Shown here in pieces: positions 1 to 11,816 of a stretch of 64,000 bases of DNA. The notes under the pieces were generated by a model. The model did not search any database, was not told the DNA's origin, and saw nothing but the letters and a program-made list of their open reading frames with translations. The stretch is from Sorghum bicolor (taxonomy: Eukaryota; Streptophyta; Magnoliopsida; Poales; Poaceae): assembly GCF_000003195.3 (NCBI RefSeq), contig NC_012878.2, positions 59,334,629 through 59,398,628 of the forward strand, written 5' to 3'. Both the position numbers and the translations under genes were made by a program. How positions within the stretch are numbered: position 1 is the stretch's first letter; every line of letters begins with the position of its first letter.

Positions 1-900
1 CCCCCCCCCCGACGCTCGCCCCCCGACCCTCGGCGAGCCCCGCCCCCCAATGCTCGCCCCCCGTCCCCCGACCCTCGGCGGGCGCTCGCCCCCTGCGCGG
101 CTGCGCCACCGTCACCCGTGCCTCTGCCGGACCGCCGCCCATAGCGCTCAGGCAGATCCGCCACCGCGCCACGCGCCTAGGCCTGCCGGCGGCCGCGCGC
201 CCCCTCCTCTGCTCCTCTGCCTCGGCTGCACGGCGGCGCCCGCGGGCCGCTCGCCCCTGTGCTGCCCCCTGCCTCTGTAGCGCCGCCGCCGCCAGTCGCG
301 TAGGTCCGCCACGCGGCCACGACGGCGACTTCAATTGCTTCCTACAACTCAAAGGTAAGAGCAATTTGGCCCTTTGGTAGAGCAATTTTGGTCACCAGAT
401 TTGCATGTTGACTTAGGTCTGTGTGTATGCTTGTTTTTCAACAGATGTCTCAGTGTGAGGAAGATGACCAAGTTGTTGATTGGACATTGGAACCGGAGGA
501 GCAAATGAATGAAGATCCCTCGAGTAAGGGAGGAGCTGTTGGTGTTGATGGGAACAAATACATAATATCTTTCTGAAAATACAGAGGTGTTAAGTAAATA
601 TCAAGAATGTGATAACTTGAAAACTCTATCTCTGTCATTTATTTTGCTTGTTCATTACTCAATACAAATATTTCATCCTCTTGTTATTATATTTCAGAAC
701 TGATTGAGGAGTTCAAGAATTTGGCTATTGTTGATGGTCATGCTGCCAAGTCATCAATTCAAGGCAGCAAAAGCAAGATGGTTACCGCCACCAACATCAC
801 GTCCCAACCAACAAAAACCTCCAACACCACAAAAACCTCAAACACCAAATGAAGCAAGAGCAATTTGAGCAAGCCCCCTAGGCCTCCATCTAAATGATCA
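1..900. other. GC-rich edge then AT-richer DNA, no supported gene
   Basis: The first 300 bases are very GC-rich and proline/arginine-rich in translation, like a grass 5' leader or a transposon subterminal region. A possible exon starts at ATG 445 (after an acceptor-like ...ttttcaacag) with an acidic peptide beginning MSQCEEDDQVVDW, followed around 697 by another acidic stretch after ...atatttcag. A short gene or gene fragment on the + strand is possible, but I recognise no family and the reading frame soon ends. Confidence 0.3.
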
Positions 901-1416
901 TGTAAGGAACTTAAATATCTTCTTTCTATTCTTTCTAGTTTGTGAACAAGAACAACTCATGATTAATTGTAGTGTTCCTTGCTGCATAATGTTTCAGGTC
1001 TAAGAACAAATGAAGGTGAGTGATCAAGTGATGCTTGCTGCTGCAAACTGTGCTGGACGCCTGGACTTCCTATGTTTTTAGTGCTTGTTGCTGCAAACTG
1101 TGCCGTTTTTCTTAATGCTTCCTGTCTTTCTTTATTTATGTGAAGTGTGTTGGCGTTGCTGCCTTGTTGGCATTGGCAGTGCTGCTGTGCGGCTGCCCAA
1201 GTGTCCCATTTGAATAAATATGTTGTATTTGAGTGGTGAGAACATAGCACTTCTAAGTGTTCCAGTGGATCTGCTGTGGACAACTATATATTATGTATCT
1301 GTGTCTATCTATTTGTTTGATTTGGCACTGTTATTTTATATTGATTCATGTCAAATTTATGTTTGATTCATGTCAAATTTATGTCAAAATTTGCTACTAA
1401 ACCTAATGTCACATGC
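900..1416. other. no recognisable feature
   Basis: AT-rich DNA with short direct repeats (for example a 22-bp gattcatgtcaaatttatgt-type repeat at about 1341-1384). I see no coding exon or known transposon end. Confidence 0.4.
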
Positions 1417-1580
1417 AGTTCGGTACCTTCGGTATTTACCGGTACCGAACCGAAAGTACCGAAACCGAAGTACCTCGGTACCGAGTTTTTTCAAAAACCG
1501 AACGGTACCGGCTTTCTCTGGTACCGAATTAGAGAGGGTACCGAAGTACCGAACCGATCGGTTCGGTAGTACCGAACGCC
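1417..1580. repeat. dense degenerate GGTACCGAA array
   Basis: About 160 bp made of overlapping GGTACCG, CCGAA and TTCGGTA motifs in both orientations. It looks like the subterminal repeat region of a DNA transposon, because short palindromic motifs are clustered. No transposase is visible nearby, so the element would be non-autonomous or a remnant. Confidence 0.5.
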
Positions 1581-1629
1581 CAGGCTGAAGCTTGATAATT
1601 AAAAAAAGGAAATATAGACCTACTACTGG

Positions 1630-1810
1630 CCTGATACGACTTTGGTCCGGTCACCCACCGTGCCTTCGGGTCAGCCCAACAGCCCATAGCCTGTGCCTTG
1701 GGCCGTACCCTGGCACGAGGCACGGTCATGGCACGGTCCGACCAACACGACGGCAATGGCACAGTCCAGGGCAGACACTGGGCCGGACCGGCACGTCCCC
1801 ATGGCCAATA
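1630..1810. repeat. GGCACGG/GGCCG-rich subterminal-like repeats
   Basis: Repeats of ggcacgg, gggccg and gtccggtc in both orientations, of the sort found near the ends of grass hAT-like elements. Termini and target duplication were not identified. Confidence 0.35.
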
Positions 1811-1852
1811 TATCTCCAGCGCATTGTATGCAAATCTATGCAAATCCACTTA

Positions 1853-2091
1853 GGCCTCGTTTAGTTCACCCTGAAAACCAAAAAGTTTTCAAGATTCTCC
1901 GTCACATCGAATCTTGTGGCACATGCATGAAACATTAAATATAGACGAAAACAAAAGCTAATTACACAATTTAGCTGTAAATTACGAGACGAATTTTTGA
2001 TCCTAGTTAGTCCATAATTAGATAATATTTGTCACAAACAAACGAAAGTGCTACAATACCGAAAACTTTTCACTTTTCGGAACCTTAGCCC
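1853..2091. mobile_element. MITE of the GGCC-GTTTAGTTC family, degenerate
   Basis: The left end reads ggcctcgtttagttc, and the interior has the conserved block with aattacacaatt and tagtccataattag typical of a very common grass MITE. The right end (ggaaccttagcc) is a degraded inverted copy. A better preserved relative lies at 36030-36254. Confidence 0.55.
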
Positions 2092-2249
2092 GATCTCTAT
2101 GACATACTGGTTTGCACACGTGAATTTGCACACGTAGAGGACGAGAATTTGCACACGTACCAAGGAACTCAGGTACATACGTACATACTACTACTACAAC
2201 AACAGTTGAGCCATATAGGAATTTGAATTTTTTAAAATAAATAAATATT

Positions 2250-2725
2250 GCTATAGTTAATTGCCCACTACTGTCAGAAACTTATTCGAGTCTTGGTCGA
2301 AATCGAGTAATAAAAAATATAATACATTGTTACTAACAGCGGCATCAATTTTATTGTGGGCTATATGGCTGACACGGAATGAAATAATTTTTGATAAATG
2401 CAAACCTAAATCTCTTTTACAGGTACTCTTTAGAGGAACTTACTGACTATGCCAATGGGCGAGCTTGCAGCGGCATGAAGATCTCAAAGATCATCTTATC
2501 TCCGCAGCATTTCACCTCGAGACGTTGGCTCTAACTTTTTATAGTTCCAATGGATGGCTCGCACACAGACATGCTGGTTTCGTTTAGTCAAAAACTATTT
2601 CCCTTTTCCAATAGTCATATGAGGGGTGTTATTTGTACAACCGAACTTGTGTCAGTTGGTCGTTGTAATAATTGGTCTGATTCTATCCACGAATAGATGA
2701 AGTCAAATATTTTATCCATTATTTA
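2250..2725 (+). pseudogene. 5'-truncated L1-type LINE tail
   Basis: The translation contains LLWAIWLTRNEIIFDKC, the C-terminal end of plant LINE ORF2 that follows the reverse transcriptase/zinc-binding part. Several stops follow and the copy ends in a short A-run near 2725. It is a dead 5'-truncated insertion. Confidence 0.6.
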
Positions 2726-2964
2726 AAAAAAGTTAATTGTTTATTGATAATATTTGAAAATTTGATTTTTCATGTCCAGATCACCTGTCCCACGCTTCTG
2801 CGTCCTATTGACAGTTTCCATATGAAGACCGGTTTCATGTTTGCGTGTGTACAATACAGAGTCCTTGAAGCTCACATGTCTACGAGCCTGTTCGCTTGAG
2901 CTCATCTGCTAGCCATAGTGAGGAGTCTAAAAATTTGTAACCTCATGCAATGCATGGGAATTTA

Positions 2965-3206
2965 TCTTCCCTCTGTCCCTAAAAGCTTAAATTTCTAGAA
3001 TCCGTGTCAGTCAAACTTTTTTAAATTTGACCAACTTTATAGAAAAGAACAATATCTATGACATAAATTAAGTATCTTATAAAAACTATATTTTATGATA
3101 AATCTAATGGTACTATAAATCTTAGCCTTTTTTAGAAATTTGATCAACGCTTAAAATGTTTGATTTAAAATAACTTTAGGAATTGAAGCTTTTAAGAATA
3201 GAGGGG
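2965..3206. mobile_element. Stowaway-like MITE
   Basis: Inverted ends: left tcttccctctgtccctaaaagctt, right aagcttttaagaatagagggg, flanked by TA on both sides. Length near 240 bp, AT-rich interior with tttgacc/ggtcaaa-like motifs. TA target and CTCCCTC-type ends fit Stowaway (Tc1/mariner) MITEs. Confidence 0.6.
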
Positions 3207-5600
3207 TAGTAATAATACATAAAAGTATTGGAGTTAGTTCCAAGATCTTCCAACATTTTAGTTCACATCATAACACATATAGTGAAAATTTTGTAAAAAA
3301 AACAACTAATTAAGATACTGCAAAGATTTATTTTGATTTTAATTAAAAAAGCTAATATTTTAACAAGAATTTTTGAAAAAAAAACTTTTCGTCACGCTGA
3401 GAGGCATCGCGTGACAAATGAATATAGTCATGTCATATGCATCGGTGTGATAGCTAAATTCACACGCTAGCATCGCCATGAACACTTTCCACGTGTACCG
3501 CTAATGAGATGGTTAAGTTGCACCCGTGGTTGGCATGACTCGTATTGTGTACCTTTTCTTTTTGATCCGAAACAAAGGCTCTAGGGATCTTCACAAATCT
3601 TGTATTTTTATGTAGAGGATGACACATTTAATTTGTTTGGATATAATATCATCATAACTTTTGTAGTTCTGAAACCAAAGTTCTTCTCAGAATGTTATAT
3701 TTGAGTTTTCATTTAAGCTGAATTTTCTTGTCGTTGATCGCTCGGGTGGCATCATAGACTCTGTAGTTTTGAAACCAAAATTCTTCCCAAAATGTTACAT
3801 CTAAGTTTTAGATTAAGCTATTTAGGTCAAAATGGGGATTTGCTAAATTTTGGGTGCTTGAATTTTAGTCTTCTTTCCATTGACGGTTATTGCGTATATT
3901 TTATACTAAGATTGTAGTTCTAGTTTGTTGTAACCTGTAGACATAATCTGCAATTTTTGGTTGCAGAAATAAAAATCATAAACCTGACAAAATTCTTATA
4001 TGTGTTGGCACAAAAATAATTTAATAATTTATAATTATTTCTATGGTTAGATAAGGACAAATTTTTGATATAACATTGTGACATAAAGACAAATAACAAA
4101 TCATAGTGATAGTTTGCTTGTTCTAATTGGTATACAAGAGTGGTGCCTAAATCATTTTAAAATTCAGGCACCTGAAATATAGGAGAAGTACCCAAAATAA
4201 TTTCCAAAAGTCCAAGAGAAAATCATCAAAATTCTTAATCAGGAAACTAGTATTTTGTCGTGTATTATTCTCGGAATGTATATGTGATCAAATAAAAGTG
4301 ACGTTTCCAATATTCCTTAACAGATCGAGTGCAAGATTAAAATTAGATTTCAATTTGAAACCAAATTTAAAAATATATAAAATAACTTGAAAATCTCCAT
4401 GAATCCAAAACCGGATCGCGGCTGTATATATATATATGGCTCGACCGAACAGGGGGTGGCCGGCCCGGCCGGGGTTGAGTTTATTTGTGTGTGCTTGTCT
4501 TTTGTAGACGCAGCATGCATTGCATTGCATTGTATGGAGTAATAAAGGATACGGTATGTAGGGGCGCGCGCGCACACCAACACACACGTATTGTGGCCGG
4601 TTGCGAGTAAATGCGGCGCCCGGCGGGGCGGGCCATACGTGCTTTGATGGATCGATCGTTGCTGCCTGTTTCATTGCGTTCATGCAGATGAACTAGCTAG
4701 CAGCATCTATAGATGTATTTTCTACGAAGATGTATTTTGATTTAAAAGTAAATCGATATGATATATGTACTAGTAACAATAATTTTAATTCCAATAATAA
4801 TAGTGTATATCACCAGTTATTTTAAAATTGATACGATGTTAGACTGAAAAGGTATTAATTTGGAGTACGTAATATAACAATCAATCAAGCTAGCGACATA
4901 AAAGTTGTATAGTTTTGACTAACCATTGATCCAACTTACTACATTGACTAGTTGACCTGCCACTGGCACGCAACGTGAGTGTTATTTTGGATCGCGATCA
5001 GCCGGCCGGCCGTCCGGGTCATGCATATATACTCGTGTACGGTGCAGTGTTGCAAGCAGCAGCTCACAAATGTACTATAAAATCATGGGTAAAAGTATTA
5101 TTCATTAATTTGTTATAAGAAAAAAAATACTGTTGAATGACAAGAGATTCGGTAAGCTCACGTACGCATACTACACACGTAGTACGTGCCTCGCGCTGCA
5201 TTCGTGGGTAGGTAAAGCTGGCAACTTGAGGATGCCCATGCACGCGCACGGTCACGACGGCGACATGCATGCATTGCATTGCATTGCATTGCATTGCAGC
5301 AAAGACTAGTCATGCTGTATGTCTCTCCTTGCATGCATACATGCATGAGGCGATCGATCACACACGTCGAATGCATGCATGGTCCCCCACCCCACCCCAC
5401 CCACGGCAGCGTACGTAGAGGGATGCATGCATGCATGCATGGTCGTACCTGCAGTCATGCACTGCGTACAGTCCACGAACCTTCTTCCAGCCGAAGCCGA
5501 TCAATGGAAGATACATGCATGGATGGATGCAACAGCTAGCACATATACACGTCATCCATGCATGTATCTTCGTCTTCTTCATTCCCCAGACCGACCTGCA
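3207..5600. other. intergenic DNA upstream of MUTE
   Basis: No coding exon recognised. A diverged direct repeat of about 70 bp is at 3655-3730 and 3757-3830 (tgtagttctgaaacc...). From about 4420 the DNA is rich in simple motifs: TATA runs at 4426-4437, alternating cg at 4564-4573, and many TGCATGCA/GCTAGC palindromes. It probably includes the MUTE promoter. Confidence 0.4.
5262..5440. repeat. (TGCAT)n / ATTGC pentamer and TGCATGCA cluster
   Basis: A run of five ATTGC pentamers lies at about 5273-5298, and repeated GCATGCATGC palindromes follow to about 5440 and again at 5514-5565. A short relative of the pentamer run is at 4514-4535. TGCATGCA is the RY motif bound by plant B3-domain factors; whether it acts here is unknown. 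Confidence 0.6.
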
Positions 5601-5610
5601 GCCTCTCTCT

Positions 5611-5630
5611 GTATATATGTATATATATAT
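5611..5630 (+). promoter_or_regulatory. TATA-like stretch upstream of MUTE
   Basis: Alternating TA-rich sequence about 105-125 bp upstream of the MUTE start codon, followed by GCTAGC repeats and a (CTAT)n leader at 5702-5719. It is a plausible TATA region by position only. Confidence 0.35.
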
Positions 5631-5734
5631 GCAGCTAGCTAGCATGGCGTCCGGCCAGCTAGTGCATGCTATCTCTGGATTCGCAGCTAGCTAGCTAGTG
5701 GATCTATCTATCTATCTATCGATCAGGATCGAAT

Positions 5735-6568
5735 ATGTCCCACATCGCGGTGGAGCGCAACCGGCGGCGGCAGATGAACGAGCACCTCAAGGTGCTCCGG
5801 TCCCTGACGCCCGGCCTCTACATCAAGCGCGGCGACCAAGCCTCCATCATCGGCGGCGCCATCGAGTTCATCAAGGAGCTGCAGCAGGTGCTGGAGTCGC
5901 TGGAGGCCAGGAAGAAGCGGCGCAGCGGCGGCAGCTTCATCAGTCGTACTAGTAGTAGCCCCAGCCCCACGCCCAGCCCGCGCTCCCACTTCCTGTCCTC
6001 CGGATCCTCATCCGCCGCCAGCAGCAGCACCACCACCATGGCCACCCCGTCGCCGCCAGTCGCAACGACGACGATGATCAAGGAGCTCGCCGCGTGCTGC
6101 AACTCGGCCGTGGCCGACGTCGAGGCCAAGATCTCCGGCTCCAACGTCCTGCTGCGCACGCTCTCCCGCCGCATCCCCGGGCAGGCCGTCAGGATGATCG
6201 CCGTGCTCGAGGGCCTCCACCTGGAGGTGCTCCACCTCAACATTAGCACCATGGAAGACACCGTCCTCCACTCCTTCGTCCTCAAGGCACGTACTAGCAC
6301 ATACGTACTGCATGAATATCTTTTAAATAGTAATTATATATCGATTGTTCTCTCATGCATGCCTGCCGCATATATATATAATAATGTAATTTAGTGCATG
6401 CAGATCGGGCTCGAATGCCAGCTCAGTGTTGAGGATCTTGCCTACGAGGTGCAGCAGACCTTCGTCGTCGTCTGCTGCCGGGACGGGGACCTGGAGCTGC
6501 CGGAGCCAGCAGACCAGTCGCAGGAGAATCATCGCCTCATGATGTACTCCTCAGCTATGGCCATATAA
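5735..6568 (+). CDS. MUTE: MUTE, stomatal-lineage bHLH transcription factor
   Basis: Two coding exons, 5735-6286 and 6404-6568, give 238 residues. The protein opens directly with the bHLH domain (residues about 2-57: basic region with ERNRRRQMNEHL, helix 2 with IKRGDQASIIGGAIEF). MUTE is known for this lack of an N-terminal extension, unlike SPEECHLESS and FAMA. A serine/proline-rich linker (about 65-110) leads to the conserved C-terminal ACT-like SMF domain (KELAACC, VEAKISGSNVLLR, VLHLNISTMEDTVLHSF, then IGLECQLSVEDL). In plants MUTE ends asymmetric divisions and sets guard-mother-cell fate; in grasses it also moves into neighbours to recruit subsidiary cells (family knowledge). The intron (6287-6403) needs a GC donor, AAG|GCACGT, to join FVLK to IGLE in phase. 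The nearest GT, 4 nt downstream, would shift the frame. Confidence 0.93.
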
Positions 6569-7081
6569 AACGACCTATCAAACGCATGCATGGAAGAAAG
6601 GCTCCATCGATTTAATTTGCTTACTTGCTTAGTTCATCTACTTCGTTGTTCTCTCTGGTAGCTATCTCTGCAAGCCAGAATGTAATATCTTATCTTACTA
6701 TTATTACTAGAGGTCCTAACGGAAGCACGCCATATTAACTCTCTCATCAGATGCGCTAGAAAAAAAAATTAAATCCTAGAAATTCTCAAAATAGTTAAAA
6801 ACATTTAGCTTTTAATTGGGTAGACTCTAATCATCATCTCCGATAACAGTCATTGCATCTATTGTTTCTGCCATTATGAAAATACTTAAAGTAACTCTCT
6901 AGTTGTGCATATAAATTGCTCACTTCTGTCATTATAAAAGTTAATTCAAAATAACCCTCTAAATTAATATATAAATTACCCACGCGTATCATTATGAAAA
7001 ATAATTCAAAATAACCCCCTAAATTTGTATATAAATTCCCTATTTTGTCATTGTGAAACATGATTCATAATAATCCCCTCA
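6569..7081. repeat. MUTE 3' flank with about 66-bp tandem repeats
   Basis: After the MUTE stop, 6569-6835 should hold its 3' UTR; no clear poly(A) signal was chosen. From about 6870 to 7080 a unit of about 66 bp recurs three to four times with divergence (core: attcaaaataaccc, ctaaatt, tataaatt, ccattatgaaa). It is AT-rich and non-coding. Confidence 0.5.
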
Positions 7082-9051
7082 TGTCCTAATATGGCTAGAG
7101 GGGGATGAATAGTTTATTTATTTAAAAATTTACAAACTCACTAGAGCAAGAAGTTAATAAATAACAAAGTGAAGCTTTTTGCTCTAGCTCTAATTAAGGG
7201 AAGCAAGCCACCTATCCAACAATTCTAGTTGTTATAAACTCAATCCCTAATCAAAGACTAAGTCACTACTCACACTAGAGAGCTACCTAAAATTTCTATA
7301 CAAGAGATTAAGCTACACTAGTTTCGGGAATGTAAAAGAGTAATATGTGAACTTTTATACCGTCGTGTAGAGGGGATGAACCAATCACAATGATATGAAG
7401 ACCAATCACTGGGAGAAATCTAATCAATCACAAGAGATGGACACAATGTTTTTTCTCTCAAAGTTCACATGCTTGCCGGCACACTAGCCCCTGTTGTGTC
7501 GACCAACACTTGGTGGCTTAATGGCTAAGAGGTGTTGCACGAATCTCGTCCACACTAGGACACTACAAAAATCTACCCACAAGTAAGGTAACTCAATGAT
7601 ACAAGCAATTTACTAGAGTTACCTTTCGACTCTTCATTGGGGAAGGTACAAGACCCTTTACAATCATCGAGAGACAGCCACAAACAATCACCAACTCGTG
7701 CCAATCCTCCTCCGCCGCTCCAAGCCATCTAGGCGGCGGCAACCACCAAGAGTAATAAGAAATCCGTAGCTCAAACGATCCTCAAATACCACTAGATGCA
7801 ATCACTCAAGCAAATGTACTTAGAATCACTCCTAATCTCACTACGATGATAAATCAATGATAGAGATGAGTGAGAGGTGTTCGTTTAGGCTCACAAGGAT
7901 ATTAAGTATGTCAAAATACCAAGAAAGTGAGCTACAAGGCGACCAAACACTATTTAAAAGCGTCCACCAAAGAATAGAGCTGTTAGGCTCTGAAAATACC
8001 CTATGTGGGAAGGCGTTGAACGCGTCGACACTAGGCATCAGACATAACCCCAGCGTCTGATGGTCCCCTGACAGCACCGCTAGATCATTGTCACATGTCC
8101 TCAGTTAAACATGACCTAGTGATTCCTAACGGTCACTTACACATTGAAGTTCATATATAGTAAGTGTCGGATGTGTTAGATGCTACGCACCGGACGCACG
8201 ACCTTCACATCGGACACTACTCAGAGAGATCAGAAAACGTTGGGGGGGCGTTGACGGTAGTCCATCGGACGCACCTCAGTGTCCAACGTGCACAACCTAA
8301 AACTTACTCGCGATAGTTGCTGACATCCCAACGCACCGGACGCTCAAACAGTAATCGCCCCTGCGTCCGACGTGAACCTATCGAACACTCCGACGCTCGG
8401 CACGGAACATCGACACTTAGCCACAATGCACTAGATGTTGGGCCTGCATCCGATGAGAACCCACGACTTCTCCAAACTTTCCACTGAAGTAAAAAAATAT
8501 ACATTTCATTTTCTTAAAGCGCCGAATCCCGCTCGGCAGGAGGGAGAGAGAGACCCAACTCCTCTCCACCTCTTCAACCCTTGCTCAAACGTGCTAACCA
8601 CCAAGTATTTCACCTTGCGCACTTGTGTTAGCATATTTTCATAAATATTTTCAAGGGTTGAGTTAGTACACTAGGTTCTAAATGCATGCACATAATTTCC
8701 GCTTAGCCAAAGAAAAATGTAGTGGCACTTGATAGACCGCTTAGCCAAAGAATTTCTCTTTTTATAGTACGACTATCTATCCTAAATATGACCACACCCT
8801 TTATGGTGTCTTGATCACGAAAACCGAAGCCCTAAGCAATATCTTTGCCTTGACCTCTATAGGATTTTGTTTTTTTCTTTTTTTTTTCTAAGTTGAGCAC
8901 TTGATCACCTTGTGGTCACCACAACCATCACTATGAGCATCTCTCACTCTATCACTTGGCATGTACCAACCTTATCTAATTTACACACACTTAGCATGAA
9001 GGTTAGTACTTTGAATTTCATCAATTATTTAAAACCAAACTAGGGCTTTCA
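7082..9051. mobile_element. probable solo LTR of a gypsy-type retrotransposon
   Basis: The block starts TGTCCTAATATGGCTAG and ends CTAGGGCTTTCA, giving TG...CA ends about 1970 bp apart. It has a middle segment rich in ccggacgc/cggacac motifs (about 8000-8450). The start and end sequences match, from memory, long LTRs common in sorghum-group genomes. No internal gag/pol is adjacent, hence solo LTR. Flanking 5-mers (cctca left, cccac right) are not a clean target duplication, so the exact ends are uncertain. Confidence 0.5.
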
Positions 9052-9714
9052 CCCACCTCTCTCAAATCTATATGTAAATACTAATATATACTATTACAAA
9101 AATCTATATTCATAAAGTATGGGACATATATTCCTAAATTACAAACTTCTAGAAATATGAAATTAAATAATCACAATGCTATGTCTGACCATGTATATAC
9201 AAAACATATATATTTCTAAATTATAAACTTCTACATCTATGATATTAAATAACCATAATGCTTTGTTGTATACCAAGTAGGCATATATACATTATGATAA
9301 ATATTATTTTAATAACTTATAAGCATAGAAAATATTTAATTAACAAATAACATAACACTAGCAAATCCCTTTGAATAATATTAATACTCCCTAATCATGA
9401 TTTTCATAACTTTTAAATAAATTTATAAATTTTAACTAAAACAATATTATGTCATATCAACATTGGTAATTTAATTTTTACAACTCTATGGTATATAAAA
9501 TAATACTACACACATATAAATTTGTGATATAACAATTCAACAAGTTCCATGGTGAGTGCAATCTCAATTCAACTTAATTAACATGCAGAAAATAATATTA
9601 CTAAGACCTAAACTCTTTTTAATAAAAATGTATTTCGAATAAAAAATAAAAAACACTAGAGTTTCTACTAAAGATGTGAAAAAATTAAACAACTTGGTTA
9701 AAAGTCAAAAGGTA
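9052..9714. other. AT-rich DNA, no feature seen
   Basis: Very AT-rich with repeats of the type aaattataaacttcta (about 9135 and 9218). No coding potential or transposon ends recognised. Confidence 0.4.
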
Positions 9715-9949
9715 CTCCCTCCATCCCAAATTGTAAGTCGTTTGACTTTTTTTACCCCAAGTTTGACCACTCGTCTTATTCAAAAAATTTGTGCAAATAT
9801 AGTTAAATTTAAGTCATTCTTGAAGAACTTTTATTAATAAACCAATACACAACAAAAAAAGTAATATTTTGTACAAAACTTTGAATAAGACGAGTGGTCA
9901 AACTTGATATTAAAAAAGTCAAACGACTTACAATTTGAGATGGATTGAG
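9715..9949. mobile_element. Stowaway MITE
   Basis: Clear terminal inverted repeats: left CTCCCTCCATCCCAAATT followed by gtaagtcgtttgac; right gtcaaacgacttac followed by aatttgagatggattgag. TA target duplication at 9713-9714 and 9950-9951. Length 235 bp, which is typical. Non-coding. Confidence 0.85.
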
Positions 9950-9951
9950 TA

Positions 9952-10540
9952 ATCTATAATTCATGGAATGGAGCCAATAAGAGTTTATATATTTTCTAGT
10001 TAGGTTTAAACTAAATGCATGTCATGCTGGAAAAAAGATAAATACTAGAAATTAACTAGAGGTCCTTAATAGAGCCTCCACTTAATCCTCATGAGACACA
10101 ATAGGAAAATTAAAAATAGATCCAATAAATTTCTCAAAAAAAAACCTAAAGCATTTAACCATCAAATTTGGTATAACCTGACCTCCATTGATAATAACAA
10201 CAATTGGATCTATTTTATTTTTAAAAAATTACTCACCTATGGTGTTACATAAAACAACAAAAAAACTCATGACTCTATATTTAAACTAGCCACATATTGC
10301 ATTAAAAAACACGATCTAAAGTAGACCTAAATTTACATCTAATTACCGATACCCCTATCACACTAAATAATTTATGTAACCTATTTCTCATCTCATTACT
10401 AAGAAAATTTAGTATGCTCTGAAATCCACATTTAAAAGATATTCAATATCTTATATAAAAAATATTTAAATAAGATGAATAATCAAAATTTGGGTCAAAA
10501 AGTCAAATATATTATAATTTAGGATGAAGGTATTAATGTA
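9952..10540. other. AT-rich intergenic DNA
   Basis: No exon, RNA gene or transposon terminus could be supported here. Confidence 0.4.
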
Positions 10541-10750
10541 TACCATTCTAAATTATAAGTCATTCTAAGAATCTTGGAGAGTAAAAAACATCTTAAATTT
10601 GACCAAATTTATAGATAAGATAATAATATTTATGGTATCAACTAAGTATCATTAGGTTGTTCATTAATTATATTTTTATAATATATCTATTTAATGTTAT
10701 AAATCTTTATAATTTTTTCTATAATTTTAGTTAAACTTAAGATGTTTTAA
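10541..10750. mobile_element. Stowaway MITE, left part, interrupted by Helitron H1
   Basis: The left inverted repeat begins near 10541 (ccattctaaattataagtc, then attctaagaatcttgg). The MITE runs to 10750, where it stops inside its right arm (...aaacttaagatgtttta). The missing outer arm lies at 16213-16256, beyond H1. The two pieces together rebuild one MITE of about 254 bp. Confidence 0.8.
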
Positions 10751-11408
10751 CTAGGTAGCGTGCCCGTGCGTTGCTACGTGATAATTATTATTTTATACTA
10801 AAAATACATGGATCGCACAATAAAATGACAAATACTATAAAAATTAAATATCAACACTAAAGTGACACTTTTAATAAAAAACAAAGTTTACAAAATTAAC
10901 AATCATATGTGTAATACTATACATGAGTTCAGGTATATATGTAAATATTAATACCTGTCAGTGGGTGGATTTAATATGTATCATCAGTTCACCCTTTAGA
11001 GTATGAGAATTCTAAACTACAATCAAATTATATTCAATTATTCATTCATAAGGTGACTCGGCCAGCGAACCAAGGTGAGGCTTCGTCGCACTCGAGGCAC
11101 ACATAGTGTCATAGAGTACACAATTGCAACATCCCACGCGGCCATGTATCAGCGTATGCCATGCCGATGGAGAACCAGTCTAAGTGTCCCCTCCATTCTG
11201 CACCTATCAATCTCTTTGATATTCCTCTCGCCTACTATTAACAATTGCAGAGTAAGATCTTTTTAGGTCAAGAACATTCAAAAGCATGGTGAGACAACTG
11301 AATGGGACAGGAAAGCAAGTGACATGCATTCTACAAAGTAGTATGAAATTAATAGGCAAATAGCTAATAAAATAAAAATAATGTTACTTGGTGCATTATA
11401 TGTGTCAC

Positions 11409-11512
11409 CTGATATGCCTTCCCTTCTTTGGCCTCCCATATACATACATCTTATAGCCCTCATTTGGATCTCCTTCCCAGTTCCCAGTGTTAAATTTCCA
11501 AGTCTTATAAAC
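11409..11512 (-). pseudogene. exon-like captured fragment in H1
   Basis: An open 104-bp segment bounded by a good acceptor (tatcttcag) and donor (atcag|gtgaca) on the - strand. It reads VYKTWKFNTGNWEG and continues DPNEGYKMYVYGRPKKGR without a stop. It looks like a true coding exon but I do not recognise the family. Another open stretch upstream (about 11526-11816) may belong to the same source gene. Confidence 0.5.
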
Positions 11513-11525
11513 CTGAAGATATTTA

Positions 11526-11816
11526 TCAAGAATGTAGAAATGTAATTTTCAGAGGCTTATATAGTTGCACTACATTTCCATAGGGAAACAATATCATCGA
11601 AGAGTGATAGTCATTATGCTTGTTAGTAGGGAGTAGTAAGTTCCTGTTCGGAAGCTGTCGCATAAAGATAACGACATCATGCTCCTCTTGCTCATCCCTC
11701 ATAACATCTTCAATTTTTAAGAGAGAGGCCCAATGCTCCACCTCTAGTAAATGCCAGTTTGCTGATGCATTACTGACAAGATAATCATGGTTACCTATCC
11801 AAGCATTGTCATACAC
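11526..11816 (-). pseudogene. possible exon region of the captured gene
   Basis: Open frame of about 96 codons on the - strand with an acidic, gene-like composition (for example LKIEDVMRDEQEEHDVV). Exact splice sites are not certain, and the family is not recognised. It lies between the 11409-11512 exon and the upstream exons, in the same orientation. Confidence 0.3.

Noticed and set aside
5358..5694. Several short Cys/His/Met-rich open frames upstream of MUTE
   Set aside because: They are translations of repeated GCATGCAT and occur in all frames and both strands.
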